Source: BM520 sp964474455
GTDB lineage: Bacteria; Bacteroidota; Bacteroidia; Bacteroidales; BM520
Direction of reading: 5' to 3'
Length of the DNA: 64,000 nt
NCBI GenBank assembly: GCA_964474455.1
Contig: CAYYSU010000008.1
Location: forward strand, 12,660 to 76,659
How positions within the stretch are numbered: the first letter of the stretch is position 1; every line of letters begins with the position of its first letter. Under the pieces are notes generated by a model. The model was not told the DNA's origin, ran no database searches, and saw only the letters and a program-made list of their open reading frames with translations. This document shows, piece after piece, positions 45,965 through 54,167 of the stretch. The position numbers and the translations under genes were made by a program.

Positions 45965-47203
45965 ATGATTGATATTCAATCAATAAAACAGCGTTTTGGA
46001 ATAATAGGCAACTCTGAACTATTGAACAGAGCCATCGACACTGCCCGCCAGGTAGCCGCCACTGATCTAACAGTACTGATTACCGGTGAGAGCGGTGTGG
46101 GAAAGGAGAGTTTTCCAAAGATTATTCACACCCTTAGCGCCCGCAAGCATGGCAGCTACATCGCCGTAAACTGCGGAGCTATCCCCGAAGGAACTATCGA
46201 TTCAGAGCTCTTTGGTCATGAAAAAGGATCCTTTACAGGTGCTCATGAGGCAAGAAAAGGATACTTCGAGGTAGCTTCCAACGGAACCATCTTCCTTGAC
46301 GAGATTGCAGAGCTTCCTATATCAACGCAGGTGCGCCTGTTACGTGTACTGGAAAGTGGTGAGTTTATGCGGGTGGGGTCATCGAAAGTGATAAAAACAG
46401 ATGTGCGCGTGGTGGCAGCAACAAACGTGGATATCCCTGAAGCAATACGGAAAGGGAAATTCAGGCAGGACTTATATTATCGGCTAAATACAGTGCCAAT
46501 ATTAATCCCGCCACTGCGTGAAAGGAAAGAGGATATCTTCATGCTGTTTAAAAAATTCGCTTCCGACTTCGCAGCAAAATACCACATGCCAATTTTGCAA
46601 CTCGACGCAGAAGCAAGAATTATGCTGGAGACATTCCACTGGGATGGAAATGTTCGTCAGTTGAAAAATATCACAGAACAAATATCTATCATTGAACGGG
46701 ACAGAAACATAACCGCAGAAATTCTTAGTAAATATCTACCCAAAACCAATTCAAATCTACCTGTTTTATATTCCAAAGAGGATAAGAGTGGTAATGAGTT
46801 TACAGAAAGAGAGCTACTGTACAAGGTGTTATTTGAAATGAGAAGAGATATCACGGAGCTGAAGAAAATTCTCAATCACGTGATTTCAGAAAGCAATACT
46901 CAAGTGGAAGATATTAATAAGAGTCACAAAAAATTTCTATCGGAAATTGATGATAATGATGCTTTTGACACACCACATCAAACCTTTGAGATTTCAAAAC
47001 CCAAACGCCGCGACAGCAAAAGTGAAGAATTCGATGAAGGAGCCGAGGTCCTGGAAGAGAACCTTTCATTACATGACAGGGAGAAAGACCTGATAAAGAA
47101 AGCCCTTGAAAAACACCACGGAAAAAGAAAATCCGCAGCAGAAGAGTTGGGCATCTCCGAAAGAACATTATACAGAAAAATCAAAGAATACAACATACCG
47201 TAG
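45965..47203 (+). CDS. Sigma-54-dependent transcriptional activator without receiver domain
   Basis: AAA+ enhancer-binding protein for RNA polymerase with sigma-54. The AAA+ domain starts almost at the N-terminus: Walker A GESGVGKE (41-48), the sigma-54 contact loop as GSFTGA (88-93) where GAFTGA is usual, and GTIFLDEI as Walker B. No receiver, PAS or GAF domain is present. A polar, partly acidic linker of over 100 residues (about 255-360) leads to a Fis-type helix-turn-helix at the C-terminus (RKSAAEELGISERTLYRKIKEY). It is 11 bases after pheT and 54 bases before the chosen lptE start. Targets and signal are unknown. Confidence 0.93.
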   Translation: MIDIQSIKQRFGIIGNSELLNRAIDTARQVAATDLTVLITGESGVGKESFPKIIHTLSARKHGSYIAVNCGAIPEGTIDSELFGHEKGSFTGAHEARKGYFEVASNGTIFLDEIAELPISTQVRLLRVLESGEFMRVGSSKVIKTDVRVVAATNVDIPEAIRKGKFRQDLYYRLNTVPILIPPLRERKEDIFMLFKKFASDFAAKYHMPILQLDAEARIMLETFHWDGNVRQLKNITEQISIIERDRNITAEILSKYLPKTNSNLPVLYSKEDKSGNEFTERELLYKVLFEMRRDITELKKILNHVISESNTQVEDINKSHKKFLSEIDDNDAFDTPHQTFEISKPKRRDSKSEEFDEGAEVLEENLSLHDREKDLIKKALEKHHGKRKSAAEELGISERTLYRKIKEYNIP

Positions 47204-47257
47204 TATAATCGTTGCATGCAACGATTATACACTGCCGAAAAATTCGTTATAGATCAT

Positions 47258-47767
47258 ATGAAGATCAGGCTAATAAATATTGTTTTGATAATTGCCACAA
47301 CGGTAATATTTAATAGTTGTGGTATATACAGTTTTACCGGTGCCTCAATAGATCCAAAAATAAAATCTATTAATATTAGTTATTTTGATAATAAAGCACG
47401 ACTGGTACAACCTACCTTAAGTCAGGTTTTGACGGATGCCATAAAGGATAAATTCGTATCGCAAACCAGTTTGGAGCTCAACAACGACTATGCAGACATG
47501 TATCTGGAAGGGTATATCTCAGATTACAAAATCACCCCCCAGGCTATTCAGGCCGGGGAGACTGCTGCCATGAACAGACTTACCATAACTGTTAAGGTGA
47601 AGTTCACTAATGAAGTAACGCCAATACAGAATTTTGAACAAAATTTCTCACAATATGCTGATTTTCCTTCGACAGTAGAGTTAACATCTGTTGAGGATCA
47701 GCTCATTTTAGAGATAACGGAATACCTTGTGGATGACATTTTTAATAAAGCGGTAGTAAACTGGTAA
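47258..47767 (+). CDS. lptE: LptE family LPS-assembly lipoprotein
   Basis: From the ATG at 47258 the 169-residue product has a signal ending in a lipobox with Cys21 (FNSCGIYSF). It then matches the Bacteroidota LptE pattern: GASIDPKIKSINISYFDN, VLTDAIKDKF and TVKVKFTN segments. LptE plugs the LptD barrel that inserts LPS in the outer membrane. An in-frame ATG at 47216 would put 14 extra residues before the signal and is less likely. It sits between the sigma-54 activator and a TPR-like gene (1-base gap). Confidence 0.87.
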   Translation: MKIRLINIVLIIATTVIFNSCGIYSFTGASIDPKIKSINISYFDNKARLVQPTLSQVLTDAIKDKFVSQTSLELNNDYADMYLEGYISDYKITPQAIQAGETAAMNRLTITVKVKFTNEVTPIQNFEQNFSQYADFPSTVELTSVEDQLILEITEYLVDDIFNKAVVNW

Positions 47768-47768
47768 A

Positions 47769-48485
47769 ATGCAGAATCAGTACTTTGAATATATACAAAA
47801 CCCCGGCATGGTAACACCGGATTTCATTGAGAAGCTCCTCGATGAATATCCTTGGTTTGCTGGTGGATATCTCCTAAAGGCGCATCACCTGTATCATACA
47901 TTAAATTCAGATTTAGAGGATGAGCTGCCGATTATTGCCATACACCTGCCCGAAAGACTAAAGTTACGGGAATTATACAGCAGTACTACTGACACAGATG
48001 TAACAGAAAAAACTGTCGTTGAGAATAACAAAGAACCCGAGATAAAGAAGGATGTTTCCTTTACCGGCTCGCTATCCAGCCAAGTGGCAAGATTAATTAT
48101 CCGCAACTCCGATTTCGTTCCTGCAGACATATACGACCCTATGACAGACATTCCGGCAGAGGAGGACATTTCAACTCAGGATCATGCAGCACTAAAGAGG
48201 GAACAGAAGCAGAAGAAAAAAATTATTGACAAATTTATCGAACAGCAACCCTCCATTAGCAGAAAAAATGTGGCAGCACCATTTTTCAATCCTGAAGAGA
48301 TGGCACGACAGTCCAACACTGATAATACTGAAGTTGTTAGCGAAACTTTAGCAAAAATATATCACCAACAAGGTAATATTCAGAAAGCTATAAAAATATA
48401 TGAGCAGCTTCGTTTGAAATTCCCGGAAAAAAGCACTTACTTTGCAGCCCAAATTAAAAATATTATAAAAGAAAATAATCAATAA
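47769..48485 (+). CDS. Conserved hypothetical protein with C-terminal TPR-like helices
   Basis: A 238-residue soluble protein without signal peptide. The N-terminal 60 residues are helical with a YPWFAGGYLLKAHHLYH segment. The middle is acidic and polar (about 75-145), followed by a Lys-rich patch (KREQKQKKK). The last 45 residues form a TPR-like pair of helices (SETLAKIYHQQGNIQKAIKIYEQLRLKFP). I do not recognise a named family. It starts one base after the lptE stop and ends 10 bases before secG, which suggests an envelope-biogenesis or export-linked role by context only. Confidence 0.8.
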   Translation: MQNQYFEYIQNPGMVTPDFIEKLLDEYPWFAGGYLLKAHHLYHTLNSDLEDELPIIAIHLPERLKLRELYSSTTDTDVTEKTVVENNKEPEIKKDVSFTGSLSSQVARLIIRNSDFVPADIYDPMTDIPAEEDISTQDHAALKREQKQKKKIIDKFIEQQPSISRKNVAAPFFNPEEMARQSNTDNTEVVSETLAKIYHQQGNIQKAIKIYEQLRLKFPEKSTYFAAQIKNIIKENNQ

Positions 48486-48495
48486 ACGAATTACG

Positions 48496-48837
48496 ATGGG
48501 AGCATATATTTTAATCTCTGTATTAATTCTGGTTGCCGCAGTGCTAATGGTATTAGTAGTGCTGGTACAGAATTCAAAAGGTGGTGGATTAGCAGCAAAC
48601 TTTACAGGTGGTAACCAAATAATGGGTGTACGTAGAACAACAGATTTTCTGGAAAAAGCTACATGGACACTGGCAATTGCTATTTTAGTTCTTAGCCTTT
48701 TATCGGTTATAGTTATTCCTAAAGGCACAACTACTAACACAGGCTCTAATGATACTGAACTTCGTGAAATTATCGATAGCGGTAGTGAATCTCAGCCTAT
48801 AAGCTCTGAAGAATACCAGCTGCCTCCACAGGAGTAG
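48496..48837 (+). CDS. secG: Preprotein translocase subunit SecG
   Basis: Small subunit of the SecYEG channel. The 113-residue protein has two transmembrane helices (about 3-24 and 56-75) separated by the SecG loop VQNSKGGGLAANF and an RTTDFLEKATW segment, then an acidic Ser/Glu-rich tail, common in Bacteroidota. It closes the pheT-to-secG run, and a terminator follows. Confidence 0.94.
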   Translation: MGAYILISVLILVAAVLMVLVVLVQNSKGGGLAANFTGGNQIMGVRRTTDFLEKATWTLAIAILVLSLLSVIVIPKGTTTNTGSNDTELREIIDSGSESQPISSEEYQLPPQE

Positions 48838-48860
48838 TAAAAAAAGACTTAACAATATTA

Positions 48861-48898
48861 AAAAATGTCAGAATGTCACTTCATTCTGACATTTTTTT
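48861..48898 (+). terminator. Terminator after secG
   Basis: A 15-bp stem, AAAAATGTCAGAATG (48861-48875) paired with CATTCTGACATTTTT (48882-48896), is followed by further T residues. Confidence 0.85.
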
Positions 48899-48978
48899 TG
48901 ATATATGCCTTTGGCACAAAATGTGATAGGGGCATGGAGAATTATTGATATTAATAACTTATTATAAACCGTAGCAAA

Positions 48979-49257
48979 ATGGCAAACTTAAACATTAAAC
49001 CATTGGCAGACAGAGTTCTCTTAGAGCCTGCTGCAGCAGAACAAAAAACATCCGGTGGTATTATTATCCCCGATACTGCTAAAGAAAAACCACAAAAAGG
49101 AATCGTTGTAGCGGTAGGTCCCGGTAAAAAAGATGAACCAATGACAGTTAAAATTGGCGATAATGTACTTTATGGAAAATATGCCGGCACTGAAATAAGC
49201 CTGGATGGTAAAGATTACCTTATCATGCGTGAATCTGATATTGTAGCTATCATCTAA
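48979..49257 (+). CDS. groES: Co-chaperonin GroES
   Basis: Lid of the GroEL folding chamber. The 92-residue protein has the usual PLADRVLLEP start, the mobile loop EQKTSGGIIIPDTAKEKPQ and a YGKYAGTE.....D..YLIMRESDI end. I see no CIRCE inverted repeat upstream, so HrcA control is not indicated. groEL follows after 38 bases. Confidence 0.98.
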   Translation: MANLNIKPLADRVLLEPAAAEQKTSGGIIIPDTAKEKPQKGIVVAVGPGKKDEPMTVKIGDNVLYGKYAGTEISLDGKDYLIMRESDIVAII

Positions 49258-49295
49258 TTGTGTTATTTAAAGGTTAAAAATCAAACAACAAAATC

Positions 49296-50933
49296 ATGGC
49301 AAAAGAAATTATTTTCAATATGGACGCTCGCGACAAATTAAAGAGCGGCGTTGACGCTTTATCAAATGCAGTAAAAATTACCCTTGGGCCAAAAGGCCGC
49401 AATGTGATTCTGGAGAAATCTTTTGGCGCTCCTCAGGTGACCAAAGATGGTGTTACTGTAGCTAAAGAGATTGAACTCGAAGACAAATTCGAAAATATGG
49501 GTGCGCAATTGGTGAAAGAAGTGGCATCCAAAACAAATGATATCGCAGGTGATGGTACTACTACGGCAACAGTCCTTGCCCAAGCTATTGTTAATACAGG
49601 CCTGAAAAATGTTACTGCCGGAGCAAATCCTATGGATCTCAAACGCGGTATCGACAAAGCGGTAAAGATTATCATAGATGATCTTAACAACCAAAAACGT
49701 AATGTAGGCGACGATAACGAACTTATCAAGCAGGTAGCTACTGTTTCTGCCAATGATGACCCAAATATTGGCAACCTCATAGCAGAGGCTATGAAGAGGG
49801 TTAAGCAGGAAGGTGTTATTACCATTGAAGAGGCTAAAGGTATTGAGACATACGTGGATGTTGTAGAGGGAATGCAGTTTGACAGAGGTTATATCTCTCC
49901 TTACTTTGCAACAGATACCGAGAAGATGGAAACTGTTTTTGAAAATCCGCTTATCCTGATCTACGATAAGAAGATCTCTGTTATGAAAGATCTTCTCCCG
50001 GTACTGGAAAAAGCTGCTCAAACAGGACGTCCTCTTTTGATTATCGCTGAAGATGTTGAAAGCGAAGCTCTTGCCACTCTTGTAGTAAACAAAATCCGCG
50101 GCGCTCTTAAGGTTGCTGCTGTTAAAGCTCCGGGTTTTGGCGATCGCAGAAAAGAGATGTTGGAAGATATCGCTATCCTCACAGGTGGTGTAGTAATATC
50201 TGAAGAGAAAGGCTACAAACTGGAAGATGCAGATCTCGCATTCCTGGGTCAGGCTGAAAAAGTAACTATCGATAAAGACAATACTACTATCGTAAGCGGT
50301 AAAGGTGCAAAAGAGAATATTGACTCTCGTATAGCACAGATCAAGACACATATCGAATCCACTACTTCTGACTACGACCGTGAGAAGCTCCAGGAGCGTC
50401 TTGCCAAACTGGCAGGTGGTGTTGCAGTGATCTACGTTGGTGCTGCCAGCGAGGTTGAGATGAAAGAGAAGAAAGATCGTTTTGATGATGCTTTGAATGC
50501 TACACGCGCAGCTACGGAAGAGGGTATTATCCCCGGTGGAGGTGTCGCTTTCATCCGTGCTATTGAAAAACTCGACGAGATAACCGGCGATAACGCTGAC
50601 GAAAACACAGGTGTCAACATCATCCGAAGAGCTCTCGAAGAGCCTATGCGTCAGATTGTTACCAATGCTGGCTTAGAAGGATCCGTGATAGTTCAGAAGG
50701 TTCGTGAAGGTAAAGGTGACTTTGGCTTTAACGCTCGCACGGAGGTTTTCGAAAACCTTTATGAGACAGGCGTTATTGATCCTGTGAAGGTTACCCGCGT
50801 TGCACTGGAAAATGCTGCTTCAATAGCAGGCATGATCCTCACCACTGAGTGTGCTATTACTGAAATTAAAGAAGACAATCCAATGCCTCCAATGGGCGGC
50901 GGAATGCCTGGAGGAATGCCCGGTATGATGTAA
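49296..50933 (+). CDS. groEL: Chaperonin GroEL
   Basis: ATP-driven folding chamber. The 545-residue protein is full length, with GPKGRNVILEKSFG, the GDGTTTATVLAQAI ATP-binding motif, the family signature AAVEEGI-like region as AATEEGIIPGGGVAF, and a Gly-Met-rich C-terminus (GGGMPGGMPGMM). A strong terminator follows. Long open frames on the opposite strand of this gene are shadows of its biased codons. Confidence 0.99.
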   Translation: MAKEIIFNMDARDKLKSGVDALSNAVKITLGPKGRNVILEKSFGAPQVTKDGVTVAKEIELEDKFENMGAQLVKEVASKTNDIAGDGTTTATVLAQAIVNTGLKNVTAGANPMDLKRGIDKAVKIIIDDLNNQKRNVGDDNELIKQVATVSANDDPNIGNLIAEAMKRVKQEGVITIEEAKGIETYVDVVEGMQFDRGYISPYFATDTEKMETVFENPLILIYDKKISVMKDLLPVLEKAAQTGRPLLIIAEDVESEALATLVVNKIRGALKVAAVKAPGFGDRRKEMLEDIAILTGGVVISEEKGYKLEDADLAFLGQAEKVTIDKDNTTIVSGKGAKENIDSRIAQIKTHIESTTSDYDREKLQERLAKLAGGVAVIYVGAASEVEMKEKKDRFDDALNATRAATEEGIIPGGGVAFIRAIEKLDEITGDNADENTGVNIIRRALEEPMRQIVTNAGLEGSVIVQKVREGKGDFGFNARTEVFENLYETGVIDPVKVTRVALENAASIAGMILTTECAITEIKEDNPMPPMGGGMPGGMPGMM

Positions 50934-50980
50934 TAATTCGGGCCGACGAAAGTGTCTGCCCAGACCATTAATATATATAT

Positions 50981-51010
50981 GGCGTTCCGGCATTACGGAA
51001 CGCCTTTTTT
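50981..51010 (+). terminator. Terminator after groEL
   Basis: GGCGTTCCG (50981-50989) pairs with CGGAACGCC (50996-51004) and is followed by six T residues. Confidence 0.9.
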
Positions 51011-51034
51011 ATATTTTTGCACAAAATAATCCTT

Positions 51035-51565
51035 ATGAAAAAGTCATTAGTAATATTTTTAGCCCTAATAGCATTCACCACAACATCTATGGCTCAAATG
51101 CCAGTAAATGAAAAAACCTGCAAATTTCAGTATAAAGAAGTTGTACAGGAAGAAGGATCGCAGCAGGAGTTTTTCACCCGCGCAGTATCATGGGTTAACA
51201 ATAACTATAAAAATGCCGCTTCTGTAACCAGCGTAAGAGATCCACATACAGGCGTTATTGAAGGAAACCACAGAATTCAACTTAGATATAATAATATTGA
51301 CGGTAATGTAATAACTGGTGAGATGATTCTCTATAAGTTCAAGATAGAGTTCAAAGATGGACGTTATCGTTACTGCTTCGACGAGTTCTTCGTAAGAAAG
51401 CAATCTCGTTTTGCCCTTGAGCAATGGACCGACAAGGACTCCCCCGACTACCGTGTTGACAATATGTACGTTCAGGAAAAGATTGATGAACAAATAAATA
51501 AGCTCATTACATCGTTAAAAGAGACAATGGCACCTCCTGTTGTTGAAGAGGAAGAGGAGTGGTAA
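51035..51565 (+). CDS. Exported DUF4468 (TBP-like fold) protein
   Basis: From the ATG at 51035 the 176-residue protein has a signal peptide (about 1-21, ending SMAQ) and one DUF4468 domain (FFTRAVSWVNNNYKN and FKIEFKDGRYRY are diagnostic). The end is acidic (EEEEEW). DUF4468 proteins are common in Bacteroidota and of unknown function. A TTG at 51017 is an alternative start but falls in a TATTTTTG -7-like element (51012-51019). That element follows the groEL terminator immediately, so the gene is probably transcribed on its own. Confidence 0.82.
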   Translation: MKKSLVIFLALIAFTTTSMAQMPVNEKTCKFQYKEVVQEEGSQQEFFTRAVSWVNNNYKNAASVTSVRDPHTGVIEGNHRIQLRYNNIDGNVITGEMILYKFKIEFKDGRYRYCFDEFFVRKQSRFALEQWTDKDSPDYRVDNMYVQEKIDEQINKLITSLKETMAPPVVEEEEEW

Positions 51566-51570
51566 AAAAT

Positions 51571-51596
51571 AGAGGTGTCAGAAACAACACCTCTAC
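51571..51596. terminator. Hairpin between convergent DUF4468 and VOC genes
   Basis: TAGAGGTGT (51571-51579) pairs perfectly with ACACCTCTA (51588-51596) across an 8-base loop. T-tracts are weak, so it may be an imperfect bidirectional terminator. Confidence 0.5.
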
Positions 51597-51602
51597 TCTT
51601 TA

Positions 51603-52667
51603 TTAAACTTTTTCACGTTTCAGACCTATTGCCTTAAGCATCCATTTAGGGAGTGATTTTTCAGGGTTTCGCTTTTTCAGATCAATATACCATCCCAGTT
51701 TTTTCATTGCCGGCACTTTATGTGTCTCCACAAACTCTATGAGAGCACCGTCGGGGTCTTCCACGTAGGTGAAATGGCCTGCTGCCTCACCCATATCGAA
51801 GCTGTCGCTGCTATCACATACGAAAGGATGTCCCAGTTTCACACATCTCTGTTCCAGTGCCGCCATACCATTAATATCAAAACAAACGTGAATATATCCT
51901 GCGTCGCCCCACCACCTGTCAGCAAATATTTGCACCGGGGAGTAATCAAACGCCTGAACCAATTCTATCACTGATGATCCAAATAATGGCGCAAAGGCAC
52001 CTTTGGGTGACTGACTTGGTTTTAATAACACCCTTCGTACTTTATGATCTCCTCCCGGCAGTACGGTGAAATCAGAAAAAACATCCATAGAATCATTAAT
52101 AACGTTATCATAACCAAGGGCTTCACCATAAAACTTCATGGAGCGCTCCATATCAGAGACGCCAATTATAAGTCCGTTTACACCACCGATATTTTTCTTA
52201 GGATCGTGAAATCGATATTCATCCTCTTCAATCTGAACTATATTACCATAAGGATCTTTAAGAAAGAAATGCTTCACTCCTGCCGGAGAAGTTGCTACAT
52301 CACCAAGCAGTTCAGCACCTTTCTCTTTAAGTTCATTATATGCTTTTTTTGCATCGCCGGCCTTATATTTCGCCACGAAGAGTCCCAGGTCACCGAGAAG
52401 AATCGGGTTTTCCGATTTTCTTTGCTCACGACCTTTGGGCTGCCAAATCTCCAGCCCGCCGCCACCACGCATATTCATTGCCAGAATAGCACGTCGTTGT
52501 TGTGGTTTTCCTCCTGTGTACGGCAGCATCAATTCGGCGACACCTTCATCATCAAATATCTTGGCATCGAAGCCCAAAAATTTATTATACCATCCAAATG
52601 CTTCACTCAGGTTGGGTATCCCGATACCAACCTGCTGAATACCGCTTATAATTACTTTGTTATCCAT
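51603..52667 (-). CDS. Two-domain VOC family (glyoxalase-fold) protein
   Basis: A 354-residue protein of two vicinal-oxygen-chelate domains (about 1-150 and 160-320). Each ends in the typical DP.G...E pattern: KDPYGNIVQIEE and EDPDGALIEFVE, whose glutamates are usual metal ligands, with His residues in GVKHFF and GHFTYV. Metal-dependent dioxygenase, lyase or isomerase activity is possible; the substrate is not indicated. The C-terminal part is basic. It follows the SDR gene by 17 bases, suggesting a shared pathway. Confidence 0.85.
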   Translation of the reverse strand: MDNKVIISGIQQVGIGIPNLSEAFGWYNKFLGFDAKIFDDEGVAELMLPYTGGKPQQRRAILAMNMRGGGGLEIWQPKGREQRKSENPILLGDLGLFVAKYKAGDAKKAYNELKEKGAELLGDVATSPAGVKHFFLKDPYGNIVQIEEDEYRFHDPKKNIGGVNGLIIGVSDMERSMKFYGEALGYDNVINDSMDVFSDFTVLPGGDHKVRRVLLKPSQSPKGAFAPLFGSSVIELVQAFDYSPVQIFADRWWGDAGYIHVCFDINGMAALEQRCVKLGHPFVCDSSDSFDMGEAAGHFTYVEDPDGALIEFVETHKVPAMKKLGWYIDLKKRNPEKSLPKWMLKAIGLKREKV

Positions 52668-52684
52668 ATTTTTAAGATTATCTG

Positions 52685-53500
52685 TTATGTGGGGCTCACC
52701 TTACGAGCCATTTTATAATAGAGTGCGGGCAAAAATCGACGAATATAAACCAGCAAGAGCTCTTTTCGTCCCACCAACACTTCATGTTTTCCTTTATCAA
52801 TAGCCTTTACAATTTTCTTTGCACACGTCTCCGGTGCCATACCATTTTTTTGGTTGTTATCCATCATACCACTGGCAGTACCCTCGGCGGTAAGAGCATT
52901 CACAGAGATATTCGTAGAGACAAAACCCGGATATATAAGAGTCACGCGAATATTATTGTGATACTCTTCCGCATCCAAGCTTTCGAAAAATCCTTTCAGT
53001 GCGTGCTTGGATGCCGAATACGCAGAGCGCAGAGGGAATCCGAACTTCCCTACGATACTGCTTGTGGCAGCGATATGGCCACCCTTGTTTTCAAGCATAT
53101 GTGGAAGCACCAGTTTGGTAAGAAACACCGGTCCGAAGTAGTTTAATGTCATTACCTTTTTATCTATCTCAATAGAAGCTCCACGTGTGAGAGCCCTTTG
53201 GCTGATGCCGGCATTATTAATAAGAATACATATTTTTCTGTTAAGATTCTTCACCCTATTCCAGGCTTCTGAAATCGATGCTTCCGATGACATATCCATT
53301 GTGACTACATAAAACTCCTGATTGCTACCATTTTCAGCGCTAAGATCACGGCATTTTGCTGCAACAGCATTAAGTTTTTCTTCATTTCTGGATGACAGGA
53401 TAACGCTGGCTCCGAGCTCGGCATATCGAAAAGCCAGTGCTGCTCCAATGCCTGAGCTGGCTCCTGTAATCCAAACAGTAGTATCTGATGAATATGTCAT
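52685..53500 (-). CDS. Short-chain dehydrogenase/reductase
   Basis: A classical SDR of 271 residues from the ATG at 53500 (MTYSSDTTVWITGASSGIG). An upstream in-frame ATG at 53530 would add ten polar residues. It shows the NAD(P)-binding TGASSGIG, the NNAG motif, the catalytic Ser in ATSSIVG and Tyr-x-x-x-Lys in YSASKHALKG. The length and the C-terminal hydrophobic FLPALYYKMARK region resemble DltE/YqjQ-like reductases; the substrate is unknown. It is co-directional with the VOC gene. Confidence 0.92.
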   Translation of the reverse strand: MTYSSDTTVWITGASSGIGAALAFRYAELGASVILSSRNEEKLNAVAAKCRDLSAENGSNQEFYVVTMDMSSEASISEAWNRVKNLNRKICILINNAGISQRALTRGASIEIDKKVMTLNYFGPVFLTKLVLPHMLENKGGHIAATSSIVGKFGFPLRSAYSASKHALKGFFESLDAEEYHNNIRVTLIYPGFVSTNISVNALTAEGTASGMMDNNQKNGMAPETCAKKIVKAIDKGKHEVLVGRKELLLVYIRRFLPALYYKMARKVSPT

Positions 53501-53829
53501 GATCTTTATTTTTGAATTGTCAAATTTCAAAAAATAATCCGATTAAAAAAATATTGTTCCGGTGAAACGAATGAGCTCGACCGTTGAAAGCCCATTTTTA
53601 CGGTCTCTTTCATCTTTATTTTGGTCACTCCTTTTTTGAAGCTAAGTAATAAAGGTCTATTAAACAGTGAACAATTTCCGTTATTATCCATTTTTATATA
53701 AGAGAGTTATAAATATCATATGTAACTATTTATATGTGGATTATATATATCTTTGTACTATAAAGTAATAACAGAACATACAGGCAGGCATAAGCATTAG
53801 TATTATTGCTTGCCTACAAGTTAAAAAAT
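53501..53829. other. Divergent intergenic region between SDR and ArsR genes
   Basis: 329 bases without a supported gene. It contains a TATCTTTG element (53748-53755) matching a plus-strand -7 box for the ArsR gene, and an imperfect inverted repeat just before that gene. No promoter for the SDR gene is clear. Confidence 0.4.
53782..53815. promoter_or_regulatory. Imperfect inverted repeat upstream of the arsR-type gene
   Basis: AGGCAGGCATAA (53782-53793) and TATTGCTTGCCT (53804-53815) form a 9-of-12 inverted repeat downstream of a -7-like TATCTTTG and 14 bases before the ArsR ATG, a plausible autoregulatory operator or leader hairpin. Confidence 0.4.
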
Positions 53830-54132
53830 ATGGATAAATTAGTGTTAGATGTTGACAAGCTTGAGGCGGCAGCAAGTAAGCTGCGAGCGATGGCGCACCC
53901 CATGAGGATTGCAATTATTGAATTGCTCCAGGATGGAAAGTCCATGAACGTGACAGCAATATACGAGGAGCTTAGACTGGAACAGGCAGCAGCTTCACAT
54001 CATCTCAATGTTTTAAAAAGTAAAAAGGTTGTTACTTCACACCGTGAGGGGAAAAAAATCTATTACTCGCTGCGTAACGATACGCTTACCGAGATAATCC
54101 ACTGTATTAATAAATGTAATGCTCTGGACTAA
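53830..54132 (+). CDS. ArsR-family winged-helix transcriptional regulator
   Basis: From the ATG at 53830 the 100-residue protein is a compact winged helix: ASKLRAMAHPMRIAIIELL, the recognition region LEQAAASHHLNVLKSKKVV and the wing REGKKIYYSL. The classic ELCVCD metal site is absent. Two cysteines near the C-terminus (HCINKC) could serve a sensor site, but this is speculative. A TTG at 53806 would add eight residues and is less likely. It is divergent from the SDR-VOC pair, its most obvious candidate target. Confidence 0.9.
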   Translation: MDKLVLDVDKLEAAASKLRAMAHPMRIAIIELLQDGKSMNVTAIYEELRLEQAAASHHLNVLKSKKVVTSHREGKKIYYSLRNDTLTEIIHCINKCNALD

Positions 54133-54140
54133 AAATTACA

Positions 54141-54167
54141 AAACACCGTTTTTAACGGTGTTTTTTT
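54141..54167. terminator. Terminator shared by arsR-type and Ig-like lipoprotein genes
   Basis: AAACACCGTT (54141-54150) pairs with AACGGTGTTT (54154-54163) across a 3-base loop, followed by T residues. The stop codon of the minus-strand lipoprotein gene lies inside the hairpin. Confidence 0.8.

Noticed and set aside
48912..48926. TGGCAC upstream of groES, suggestive of a sigma-54 -24 element near the sigma-54 activator gene
   Set aside because: The expected -12 GC at the right spacing is missing (GTGAT instead of TTGC), so it is probably chance.
49362..50351. Long (329-codon) open frame opposite groEL
   Set aside because: Lies wholly within groEL on the other strand; arises from groEL codon bias and has no recognisable domain.
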